The translations under genes were made by a program, and so were the position numbers. DNA of 64,000 nt from Limnephilus marmoratus. Its lineage: Eukaryota; Arthropoda; Insecta; Trichoptera; Limnephilidae. Under the pieces are notes generated by a model. The model had not been told where the DNA came from. It saw only the letters and a list, made by a program, of their open reading frames with translations, and made no database searches. The stretch lies in NCBI GenBank assembly GCA_917880885.1, contig OU862908.1:11023501-11087500 (forward strand), in the 5' to 3' direction. How positions within the stretch are numbered: position 1 is the stretch's first letter; each line of letters starts with the position of its first letter. Shown here in pieces: positions 51,565 to 62,102 of this stretch.

Positions 51565-51893
51565 TTTTTTTTTACATTAGCTCCACACAGGAGACCTTGA
51601 GGAAAATAATTCCCTTCAGGGCCTATGTCATCTTTGGGAATGCTGTGTGGAGGGTCTCTTTAGGGAAAGGAAGGGGAGGAAGTCGTGGGAAAGAAAAAGG
51701 TGTGAGTCTGGGGGAGTCTGAAACTGGGGGTCAGTGTGTCCAGGAGTGACGGACGTATGAATCAATCCCCCCCACTGCGGGAAAGGCGACGTTCCGTAAG
51801 TCCTACTGGAGTGGTCTACAGGTTTTCCTCAACCAGTCTCTCCCGATCCGACTCGCCACTTGCGGTACCCATACCCGCCTCCCAGATTTTTAT
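51565..51893 (-). mobile_element. short LINE family A derivative
   Basis: TTTACATTAGCTCCACACAGG, a decayed inner stem, TGCTGTGTGGAGGGTC, then GAGTGACGGACGTATGAATC, CAACCAGTCTCTCCCGATCC and the terminus GCGGTACCCATACCCGCCTC. The polymerase gene and much of the leader are absent. It lies in the insertion that splits the foldback at 50763-54016. Confidence 0.85.
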
Positions 51894-54016
51894 TTATTGT
51901 ATTTAATAAAATAAAACACGTATATTTAGAATATCGGGCGAAGACATCTCTATATTCATATATTATCGTGATAAAAATGTCAAATACTAACTCAGGTTAT
52001 AACTTCGCACAGTGTCATGAAAATAAAAAGAAACGTAAAAAAAGGTAAAAGATGAACATATTTATGTTCAGATACGTGTGGGTAAACATATTGAAAAATC
52101 CACTAGTAAAAACGTTAAAATCATGTATTTCAGAAAAGGACAAATATTCACAATGGATAATGTATTTTAGTTATTGGCAGGAGAGAATTATAGCATAACT
52201 AAAATGTATCAATGAAAATGGGAATTCTTTCAAAATTAGCGCTAATGCTGTTGAATTAGAAAAATGCCGGAAGGCAATGAAACAGGTTAGTTTACTTAAC
52301 GTAAAGCAATAAATATTTAATGTCTCTTCTTTTAACAATTTAATCAAATTTAAAATAAAAGCAATTAAATCAAAGTGTGAAATAACAAGAAATTTACACC
52401 AAAGAGAATCTTAACTGCAGATATTATTTATTTTTCGGCAATCAAAAATATAGCAAACAAGAATTTTAATTATGATTTGAGCCAAATTAGCACTGTAAAG
52501 AACGTGTAAAGTAGATTATAAACTAGATTTTAATTAATTATTTTTACTAACCTTTATTAAGTGAATTCTCCCGATGTGCGATGGTCAACGACACAAGTCA
52601 GTGGTCTCACTTATGACTAAAGACTGGGCAAGTGGATAGTGGTCACAGAGTGTGTACCCAAGATGAGGCAGGTATCAGGAGTGCAGAGTGGTGGGATAGG
52701 TCAAAGGTCACTGCAGCCACCGGTCCCTAGATCCGTAGAGGTAAACGAGAGATTCAGTATTTAATGCCAAGGCGATACCGCACAGAAAGCATAGTAATCG
52801 ATACATACATAAATTAATTTCCAATGAATTCCAGACACAGAAGGTCGGTTTTAAATACATGCTGTGGTGTGTTTGTGTTTTTTTTTTGTTTAAGTGGAGA
52901 AAAAAAGGTCAAAATCAAGGTTTACGTGAAATTTGAGTGCTGCAGGTCATGTTGATCTTAACCCAAATGGTGAAGTCGCGAGTGGTTGCTCATTGCATTT
53001 GAAATAGTACCTAAGGCAATGCATCAAACCATTGTTACAACTGATCAGCCATTAAAAGAGGTATTTTATTTTTCATTAATGTACTCCATTTTAACACAGG
53101 GAAGGGGCAGGTCATGAATAGCAATTTGATGGCGGGAATGACATCACAATCACAAAAGTCGTCGAATTCAGAATATCTACTAATACTATTTCATGTTGAA
53201 TTGTTGTTGCCCGTAAGATATCATGTTTAAATTTGTAGGTATTTTTATAATAATATGTAAATCCTTGGTAGGAAAAACTCGTGAACGGTGATCTCGGGCG
53301 TTATAATTTTTTTGCATTTTTTCGCAACATTGCACAGCGTTTCGTTTCATACAAGCTAGGTGGAAAAAACTCCTAACCATCAATCAAGTGGTAACCCACC
53401 TTCGGGGTGTATTTAAGCCTGATTTTTAAAAAAAAATGTCATAAAATTATAATTAAATTTTTTAATTTTTTTTTTTAAATATAGAATTTTTTTTATAACT
53501 TTCGTTCACTAAAATTATCTTTAGTACAAATTTTTTTAAAATTATTTATTTACGCGCATTTATTTACAAGTTATCAGAAAATTATACATGTTACGTTTAA
53601 ATGAAGCCCACCCTCTGCTTTTCGTCTATTTTTCTAACTTATCCGAAAATTCTTGATTTTAACGTTTTTTCTAGTGGATTTTTCAATATGTTTACTCACA
53701 CGTATCTGAACATAGATATGTTCACCTTTTTTTATTTTCATGAATTTATTAATGTTTTTTATAATATTCCTAGACTGGTGCCGATAACTTGTATCCAAGG
53801 TTCTTAATGACCTCAATTCTAAATATCGTATTGATAATGTGTTTATAATTATTAGTCATTTATATGACGTTCCAACGAACGGTCCACTTGCGATAAAGAT
53901 CTAATTGAATGCATAACATTGAAAGATAGGTCAATTACTAAGACAATTCTTAGTAATTTATTGACAAATCGTGAGGTATATAAATAGAGAAACAAAGAAG
54001 CAAAATTAAACTGTTT

Positions 54017-55059
54017 ATAAATACAACGCAAAACAACCTACATGGATCACACCGTACCATAAAAATGTACGTTGAAAAAAATAGTTGTTCTATTTAAAAA
54101 AATATATTATATTGGGATTTTGATAGACTCTTCAAAATAAATTCTCGTTAAATATAATATTTTCAGAACATATAAGAACACTAAAATTATTTAGTATTAT
54201 GAAAAAAATTAAACATGGTTAACACAAAAATATTAAAATAAAACTGTACCTACTAGATATCTTCAAGATATCTTTCAATTTTTTCAGAACCAATATATAA
54301 AAACTTAAACTCAATTAATAACCTAAATCCTGCCTGGAAATCCTTTGTGGTACCTGTACTCGTGAAATGACAAAATAAGCTTGACGAAAGTTTGTATGGA
54401 AAGATATCGACTCTGATTTGGATAGAAAATTAGATGCTCTATGTATAGATTTATTTCGGAGAGTATATCAAAATCATATATGATTATCGAATGGTTAGGA
54501 ATTAAATATTTTTTTAACCACTTAAACGCAAATATTTTTGTTTTTTAAGTTTTAGAAAAAACCTTACTACATACCTTCCAAAGTAGCCTTCAATTTAAAC
54601 TTTAAACTCATAAACAACTTTAAAAGGTTGTGCGTCGAGAATCGAATAAAAGCAAGTGATCAATTTATTATTAAATTTATCTGACTTGGGCTCTGGTACT
54701 AGTCAACCCGTGCATTAATTAAAAAAGGAATGCTTAAAAATGCGTTTGTCACACCGACTACCTGGTACTACCCCCATGACGTCATCGTTCAAGAATTACA
54801 AAGTTATTTATTTCTGTCCAGCTGTATGGGACGGTACACAGTGCGTTGCGTCATTTCTATCACGAACTTTGAATTATATTTTTTCTGTCAAAAAATTAGG
54901 CAAGACGCCTTATAGTTTTTTCACTGTTTTCAATACTTTAATAAAAAAAGGGATTTTCAAAAGGAGTTGAATCTCGGAGAAACCGCATGATGAATTCTTG
55001 TTGATTTTAAATAATAAATATCCACAATATTTTACCCAAATCACTGATTTTTTAAGGGC
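54017..55059. other. AT-rich sequence, no gene supported
   Basis: Short open frames near 54730-54970 have no motif or splice signal. Nothing else is recognised. Confidence 0.3.
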
Positions 55060-55752
55060 CTTCCACCAGCCAGCGGCCGAGAATCCATATTTAGTCGAAA
55101 GACGTTCTTACGATCGTACAGGGCGGTTCCAAAGAGAAAGATTAATCATTCTCCGTACCAGATTTTAAAAATTATAACTCAACATGATTTTATTTCATTC
55201 TAAATTTGCTTTAATTTATACCTACATCCAAAAATGCTGAAAGGCGTGATGATAAAACAATTAAAATTATGTACTTTTGTAATTATCTTTTGATCACAAG
55301 TAGGTATTTATAATTTTTCAATAACGTCTAATCAAAATAAGAATGTAAAAAAAACTTAAATATATTAGTTTGTAAGACCGTAAATAAATAGACAAACTGA
55401 AGTATTTTCGTCACAAAACGCGTGTGCGGATATTTTTTTAATGATTTTATTTAAACTAAAATTCTGAAACATGCGATTCCCGGATAATTTATTGAATTAT
55501 TTTACTTCATGATTATATGATTTGAAATGAGTGTTGTATAATACGAAATTTTGTTTGAAAATTTAACAAATCTGCCAATGACCTATGGTGTGGTATAACC
55601 TTATTATACTAAAAATAAACATTTTTCTCAAAATTAAAACAACAATAAAAGAACAGTCTTTCGAAATCAATTTATAATTTTTTGTGGAAAAGAGTCAATA
55701 GGTCTATAATTTGATTTAAAAATGACCAATTTCCGGTTTTCTCTGGTTATTC
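55060..55752. mobile_element. single arm of the 42271-43697 foldback family
   Basis: CCAGCCAGCGGCCGAGAATCC, CTTACGATCGTACAGGGCGG, TACATCCAAAAATGCTGAAA and AAAAGAGTCAATAGGTCTA follow the order of the left arm of the complete foldback. No inverted partner follows. Confidence 0.85.
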
Positions 55753-55935
55753 CTTCTTTAAGCATTCTTCGTGAAAACGAGATTAATCTTTAACTAGCAC
55801 TTATGTCAGCACAAACTAGAATTACTTTTACGTCATGAGGAAGTTCACACCCGATTATTTATGTGCAATATGTGTACTTATATAATAATATTTATTTTAA
55901 TTTCTGCGGTTTAGAATGCAAATATGCACCTCATA

Positions 55936-56884
55936 TAGGGTTGCCATCCGTCCGGGTTTCCCCGGATTTGTCCTAGTTTAGAGGGCGTCCGGGGAGCGTC
56001 CGGGCGGGGTTTCATTTGATGTCCGGGTTAAAAAAAAAAAATAAAGTCAAACGTATACGTTTGCCCTGAGGAAGGAACGGTCTTTCTGAAACCGGTCGGC
56101 TTTAAACAAATATAAAAGTGGTTCAAACAAAGTAGCATTGTTTCATATATCTTATTTCATTTATTTTATTTAACTAACTCGCAAGGTGTTAGGGGATTCC
56201 CACTCCGCCTCCTCCACCTTCCCTCTCCCCACTCTACTCCCCCATCAACTTTAAGGTGATATAAATGAGTATAGTTTTTGATTATTTTATGCTTAAAAAA
56301 AATAATGTAACGTACATTACAGTAAGTCTAAACTTTAAAAAGTTTCAGTTTTGTTGCTTAAGATTTCAGAAGACTGAATTTAGTTCATATTATGTTAAGA
56401 GATATTTTGTTGTTTAAATGGCTGCTGATAAAAATTTAAAGATATAATTATTATTGAGTTAAAGGAGTTACCTCAAAAATTGTAAAACTTAATACTAAAA
56501 TGGTCTCTGTACTTTTAAGTTTTTTGTTTAAAAATTTAATTGAATTTTGTTAGGCTTAATATTTTAATAAGGTTTTGTTTTCATAACAGAGTATATTAAA
56601 AATTTGTGTTTTTTTTTTAAGAATAAAAAATTCTAACTCATTAACAAACTGTAATAAGATTATAATTTGTAACAAACTGTAATAAGATTCTGTTTTGTTA
56701 GGTACATTAAATGATGATAAAATATGACTAAATTTAATTTGAAAATAAATAAAAAGGTGATTTATGACATTTTCAACTATTTTTTATTACACTGACTATC
56801 TTTTAAAAAACCTGTTGACATGTCCGTGTTCTGGGCCTGTCCTGGTCTTGTCCTGGTTGCCAAATTTAAAAGATGGCAACCCTA
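55936..56884. mobile_element. non-autonomous hAT element, 949 bp
   Basis: The ends are TAGGGTTGCCATC and GATGGCAACCCTA. ACCTCATA occurs at 55928-55935 and 56885-56892, an exact 8-bp duplication. Subterminal GTCCGGG / GTCCTGG motifs are frequent. No transposase; the interior carries the hammerhead-like motif at 56059-56107. Confidence 0.92.
56059..56107 (+). ncRNA. hammerhead ribozyme motif, minimal stem III
   Basis: CTGAGGA at 56066-56072 fits CUGANGA. Stem II is AGGAA with TTTCT (56073-56077, 56083-56087), including one G-U pair and a CGGTC loop. GAAA is at 56088-56091. ACC-GGT (56091-56096) is stem III, with C at 56097 as the cleavage-site base (GUC). Stem I is GCC (56063-56065) with GGC (56098-56100), extended by GTTT (56059-56062) with AAAC (56104-56107) across a TTT bulge. 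The following ATATAAAAGTGG is shared with the motif at 41391. Confidence 0.62.
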
Positions 56885-56892
56885 ACCTCATA

Positions 56893-57383
56893 GATCATTT
56901 TCCCAGCCTCAAACTTTAACTGGTGGGCAAACAAGTACTATTAATGATATTAAAATGAAATAAATGCAGGAACCTTATTTATTAATATATTATAGCTCGC
57001 CGAGTCTGGGGTTCAGAATTATTTATCTTGTATTTGGGAAGATTTAGTATCTACTAACACCCAAACAAGAAATGGGTAGACCGCCATTCTTTTTATTTAG
57101 TGTTTTGTGTTGATATCACTGTTTTTCTGAGAAATGTTATTTGTTATTCACCTTATTCTATAATCATTAATTACCTAAAACCTGAAAAACCCATTGTATT
57201 TTTTTTTTGTATCACCTTGTAGGTTATTCGCGTGTTCTCCAAAACAGGTTAATTTTGATAATTTTAAATAACAACTTAAATGGACGAATTCTACCACATT
57301 ATTAATATCTCGTTCAACATGGAATATTTTAATACCAATAGAAACTTTGTAGAGAAACTAGTTCATAGAAGGATGTTACTTAC
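56893..57383. other. unassigned sequence
   Basis: No feature recognised. Confidence 0.3.
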
Positions 57384-57510
57384 AGATCAACATCGCTGAG
57401 GTAATGGCAACCGATTAGGATTTCTTGTTTTGGACTGAGGTTGAGCCAAAAATGTGTGTTGCCAAAACTTTATTCTTCTAAATTTCTCTAAATTATAAAT
57501 TTGCCTGAAA
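57384..57510 (-). other. possible non-coding exon of a minus-strand gene
   Basis: On the minus strand CATTCTTTTTCAG precedes GCAAATTTATAATTTAGAG, and GATCT^GTAAGTAAC closes a segment of about 125 bases. Both signals fit splice consensus. No conserved protein is encoded. It could be a 5' exon of the cysteine-module gene, whose first coding exon needs one, but nothing links them directly. Confidence 0.2.
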
Positions 57511-57685
57511 AAGAATGGTTTTGAATTATAATTAGATATATCGGCTTTAAATATCGATGGTTTAGGATTAGAGTACAGATGTGGTTTCTTGTGTCCCAAT
57601 GAACCATTTTTTTTAGATAAAGAAGATCTGAATCTATTGGAAATCTCGATTTTAACGTAGGTATTGAAACTTGAAAACCTCATTT

Positions 57686-58426
57686 TAAGGGTCGACCGAG
57701 ATCTCGGTCTCGGTCTTGGTCTCGGCATTCTCGGCTACAAATTCCGTCACGGTTCTCGGCGAAAAATCGCCGAGATTCTCGGTCATAACCGAGACCGTTG
57801 TAAGTAGGTACGGTGTAGGATAATGGGATTCAAATCTACCGCGCGCGTCCACATTTGTCACTTGGTGACAGTGCGTGAAAGAGCTGTCGATTGTGATTGG
57901 TCGACTGGCAGCGAAGCGGGTTTTACTTACCGTCACTGCCGCCGCCGCGCCGCGCCATTCGTTCATTACACTACTTTTGTAAACAAACAATTGTACTTAA
58001 AGGAAGTTTGTTTGAATTTTGTTCGTAGAAAAAAAAGTTATTTTATGTGTTGTTGTGGTTAATTATAATTACTAGCCAGAATAACTACATAAACTAGTTA
58101 AGTGAATATCAAGATTATTGCGTATTCTTTTATACGTATGTTGGATATTAGCAGAGCTGGTCAATTATACGACATGAGGCGGCACTCTTTGAAGGGTGAA
58201 AATGTAGAAAAAGTGCTTTTTATGTGCTACAACATGATGTTGTTCAATTTTGATTATTAAAACCATTTAAAAAAAATTATTATTACATTCTTAAATATAT
58301 TATATTATGCAAAAATAGCGCATTTTCATTTTTTATTCTCAATTTATCTATTCTCAGTCTCGGCCGAGATTTTAATTTATTCTCGGTCTCGGCCGAGAAC
58401 GAAAAACCTGTCTCGGTCGACCCTTA
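57686..58426. mobile_element. non-autonomous hAT element, 741 bp, CTCGG-rich ends
   Basis: TAAGGGTCGACCGAGA on the left is inverted on the right (TCTCGGTCGACCCTTA). CCTCATTT flanks both sides (57678-57685, 58427-58434), an exact 8-bp duplication. The subterminal regions repeat CTCGGTCTCGGCCGAGA-like motifs. No transposase. Confidence 0.9.
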
Positions 58427-58434
58427 CCTCATTT

Positions 58435-59341
58435 GAATAGTGTAATTAAGAGATGCCATGGTTTAATACATAAAAATACGGGTTCTTAGAGGAGTCCAGT
58501 TCGTAAGCAATTTTCGATGAAAAGTGGAAAAATATCTATGCTCCAAGATGTGATGTTTTAGCTAAATACTCCTGACATTGTCCCTACAAGCGTCTTAGTC
58601 GTAAGTAATAACAGCGGTGTTGATGTCTTCTCAAATGATCCAAATTAAACACAGTAAAGTAGAGCCGGTTAGTCTTACCTAATAACTTCTTTTAATGATA
58701 ATTATTGGTATTTCGTCCAACACTGTGGACACAGTGGTTAATGGATTGCCTTTTACGCCGCGCCGATACCTTTTAGCGTTGTTTACTCTTACACGGTCAA
58801 CACTAAACAGCCAAACAGTGTGTGAACTCCACGTTCATTACTCATTATCATTACAAAAGAAGCGCATTTTACTTTTAAATTATTTTATTTTATATCATCG
58901 CAGAAATAATTAACAAATACACTGCCTGCGCGTTACAATATTACGCAGTAAACAAGTCGATATAAAAATAATAAAAACACATTTTTTAAGAATAAAATTA
59001 ACGATTCCAGGAAGTCTTGTATAGTAATAGATAGGTTCATAGTTTTTTTAAAGTAAACAAGTTCTTTTTAGCGGTTATTTCATGGTCGATTCTCATACGA
59101 GATGGTCTAAATAAATAACTTTAGCTTATGTGTTTCAGTTTAAAAACATATTAACATTTAAGTAGATAATTTTTTTTTTAAATTGTTAGTCTTTTTTCTT
59201 TTTTTTTCTATCTTTTAGCCTACGAAATTGTGTGTTCAAGATATTTCATATATCAATTATAAATCATATCGATATGATCCATAGGATACTATAAAATTTC
59301 TTGGATTAGCTGATGAACATTTTCCAAAAATGTTTCAATTT
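58435..59341. other. AT-rich sequence, no gene supported
   Basis: A 72-codon frame at 58695-58913 has no motif. CTGATGAACATTTTCC near 59310 forms a stem but lacks the rest of a hammerhead core. Confidence 0.3.
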
Positions 59342-59795
59342 GGGAGGCGGGTATGAGTACCACCGCTCCGGGGACCATTTATTGGATAGCTAACACCTCT
59401 GCCATAGGTCATCCTAAGTGGTTCGCTACGTTTGGTGATTTAGCAGAGGGTATCCGGGTTCATGGGGTGAGGTTAGTCTGGGTCTTCGCGGCGGATGCGT
59501 CTGCCAACCAGTTGCAGCGGGAGAGAGTGGTTGAGGGAGTCCCTTTGACTTCTCTAGCCGTACTCTCTCGGAACATCGCCCTTCGCCGCAGTTGGATGGA
59601 TGGATTCATATATCCGTCACTCCTGTACACTGACCCCCAGATTTCTACCCACCCCTAATACCCCCTTTCTGCCCAGAACTTACTCACCTTCGTTTCTTAA
59701 AAATACCCTCCACACAGCATTTCCAAATATGACATAGGCCCTGAGAGGAATTATTTTCCCCAGGGCCTCCTGTGTGGAGCTAATGTAAAAAAAAA
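59342..59795 (+). mobile_element. short LINE family A derivative, most complete copy
   Basis: From GGAGGCGGGTATGAGTACC through GGGACCATTTATTGGATAGC, CCTAAGTGGTTCGCTACG and ACTGACCCCCAGATTTCTACC it follows the full LINE leader. It then passes directly to CCCTCCACACAGCATTTCC, the 3' stem-loop, TGTGTGGAGCTAATGT and an A tail. At about 455 bp it keeps both ends and no coding sequence. An apparent 101-codon frame at 59353-59658 is simply the leader and is not a gene. Confidence 0.9.
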
Positions 59796-59837
59796 AAACA
59801 AATTTATGTAATAAAAAAAACGTCTGTAATGTAAAAA

Positions 59838-59997
59838 GGGGGCATACATTAATTACGTGAGCTCAAAAGGGGGAGGGGGGTCTTTCAAAATCTCACGTTA
59901 ATTTGAAAGAATATACCAAGAGGCCCAAATTTATCTAACCAAGGGGGGGGGGGGGGGGGGGGAAGAAAAACTGCTCACGTAATTAATGTATGCCCCT
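59838..59997. mobile_element. MITE with GGGGCATACATTAAT ends, copy 2
   Basis: Same ends and plan as 19701-19856 (GTGAGCTCAAAAGGGGG, AGGCCCAAATTTATCT). The internal G-run has grown to about 20 bases. Confidence 0.8.
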
Positions 59998-60300
59998 AAA
60001 GTAATAATAAGTGGGCGGTGGCATACTAAAATATAATTTAATGAGACCTAATAAAAAAACTCGCCTTACAGGAATGACAAATCCCAAAAAATTAACAATG
60101 ATAAAAACTCCTTTGGATAATAAAAAGTCAAATGGATTATAAGTAATACCATCATGTTATCCTGTAGCTTTCCTGTGACGATATAACATTATCCTTCCAT
60201 ATCTTGTGAATTTTTAAACTTTCTAGCTAATTATATACCGACTATATAATATAGATGTAGGTTTCTATTTGCTGCTTATTTTAGTATGGTTATTTTATTA
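59998..60300. other. unassigned AT-rich sequence
   Basis: No feature recognised. Confidence 0.3.
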
Positions 60301-60304
60301 CATT

Positions 60305-60855
60305 ACTAGCAGACCCGGACACACGTTGCTGTGGCTAACGAAACACAACGCCATTACCCAACCTTTATAAAATCCACACCACCAGCTTGCCCGCTGCCCG
60401 CTGCCTGAATTGAATATTTGCATTTCTCGGCTTTTCTCTACTATAATAAGCATGTATTATAGATATAAACCTTCCTCTTGAATCAACTATATTATTATTT
60501 ATTATTTTTATTTATATAATAATATAGTTAGCGATCGCCACTAACTATACAATGCTTGCAATGCAACACTGGATATTTGAAAAGGGAAAATCAAATACCT
60601 ACTTACTCTAGGACATCTATTTTCCAATTTCTTCCGTAGAACGAATTTCAAAAGTGACTATAGTACGGCCCGCCAGCCGTTTAAAATCGCACAAAAATAT
60701 GTTTTCTTTGAATTTCTCGGCTTTTCAATTATACATATAAACATTCCTCTTCAATCACTCCATCTATTGGTGAAAACCGTATGAAAATCCGTTGCGTAGT
60801 TTAAAAGATTAACGCGCACATACATTTTGAGCGACTTCATTTTATACTATGTAAT
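60305..60855 (+). mobile_element. LINE 3' end repeat (CR1/RTE-like)
   Basis: CTAGCAGACCCGGACACACG begins it, and GGTGAAAACCGTATGAAAATC, GTTGCGTAGTTTAAAAGATT and GCGACTTCATTTTATACTATG end it. This is a common insect repeat type; no coding remains. Confidence 0.45.
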
Positions 60856-60950
60856 GATAATGATAATGATGATGATGATAATGATATCCAATCATAGGGG
60901 AAGATAATTAATCATGATAATGATATCCAATCATAGGGGAAGATAATTTG
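60848..60950. repeat. GAT-rich microsatellite and 35-bp tandem duplication
   Basis: ATGATAATGATATCCAATCA followed by TAGGGGAAGATAATT occurs twice in tandem, after an AATGAT/GATGAT run. Confidence 0.8.
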
Positions 60951-61180
60951 CGACAAAAAAGAAAATGCACAAGTTTCATGTAAACTTGTGCAGTGGAAAG
61001 CAGAAAACCACAAGAACAAGAAACATTATCCGCTTACTTTAAACTTGACGTTTACAGCCGACTTTCTAGCAATTATTTTCTTAGTATCAATATGCTAAAC
61101 CTGCCTTAATGTGTTAAGTGCATCCTCGATGGGTTACGAAAAAAAAAAGTTAAACATTCTGGGTGTTAAAATAATACTAC

Positions 61181-61420
61181 TTTAAACCAGCGATTCCTGA
61201 CATTATTTGGAATAAATGGTGATATTATTAACGTTTTTTTTACAAAAACTTTGAAAACATGCGCGGTTACTCGTTTGAGTGACCAGTAACGACATGCGAA
61301 AGAATTTATTCTGTTTGATTTTTAAGAAAAAAAAAATAAAACTTCTCGAAAAAGTCACCAGAGACCAAAATTTCATTTACATTTTTACTCCAAATAATGT
61401 CAGGGATCACTGGTTAAAGT
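61181..61420. mobile_element. TIR element with CAGYGATYCC ends
   Basis: CTTTAAACCAGCGATTCCTG with ACATTATTTGGA on the left is inverted on the right (TCCAAATAATGTCAGGGATC, ACTGGTTAAAG). The CAG.G start is hAT-like, but an 8-bp direct duplication is not visible. Confidence 0.65.
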
Positions 61421-62102
61421 AAGTCAAGTACGACCCTTAACATCCTGTGTAGTAAAGTTTTCGAATTTCCGAAATATACTCTTAGCGATTTTGATTAAGA
61501 TTTGCATTTTGTGATATATTGTTAAAAAACCGTTTGCGTCAGATTTATTTTTATGCACTCGTAAAAAACTAGTCAGACACCTAGTTGAATATTGCTTAGT
61601 TTTTTATTAACATGCTAGTTGCAATTTCCCTTAAGAGCTAATTTCTTTTAATCGAAATCGTTTTCTTCTGATATTTTAGTTTTCGTAAAAATTTATCTGT
61701 CAGTATCAGCTTACACGATATTAAAGTTCTTTCATTAAATAAAAATAAATACGAAACATAACCTAACCTAACCTAACGAATCATGCATTTAACCACTCGA
61801 TACCCAAATTTGGGTTGGTGATTTTAACGAACTAAAAATAAATAAATTTATTATGAAACCTAAAAATATGGTGTAAACGGTGAAATATAGTTGAAATGAT
61901 TGGCAATAAATCGTAATAAACAGTTCTTATGTTTCCATATCAATATTTGAAGGTATGATGTTAATTTAATCGGATGGCCGAATTGAAAATCGAATAATCG
62001 GAAATCTCCATCGCTCGATTGGATAAAGTTAAAATACTACATTAATATTATCTTGCATATTAGGCACAATGCATTATAAAAACCTCTACCCTACCGATGC
62101 GA
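61421..62102. other. intergenic sequence with a short CCTAA run
   Basis: ACCTAACCTAACCTAAC at 61761-61777 is three units of the insect telomere repeat. The sequence just before 62102 is the 3' flank of the minus-strand gene; no polyadenylation site was pinned down. Confidence 0.5.

Larger units (their letters stand above)
50763..54016. mobile_element. large foldback element, arms about 370 bp, split by an insertion
   Basis: Left-arm segments (GTTTAATTTTGCT, ATTTATATACC.CACGATTT, AATTAGATCTTTATCGC, GTGGACCGTTC, ACACATTATCAATA) are found inverted at 53770-54016. After an insertion at about 51030-52013 the left arm continues at 52014-52130 (GTTCAGATACGTGTGGGTAA, CATATTGAAAAATCCACTAG), matching 53645-53760 inverted. 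The middle, 52140-53630, has no coding region. Confidence 0.85.

Noticed and set aside
57387..57728. 113-codon minus-strand frame
   Set aside because: Its N-terminal part translates CTCGG repeats of a hAT end. The rest shows no known motif; only a weak non-coding exon call was kept.
59306..59340. CTGATGAACATTTTCC..AAAATGT near a family A copy as a hammerhead
   Set aside because: A good stem follows CTGATGA, but the GAAA strand of the core is absent.
59353..59658. Open frame of 101 codons
   Set aside because: It is the leader of a short LINE family A copy; the same sequence in other copies is broken.
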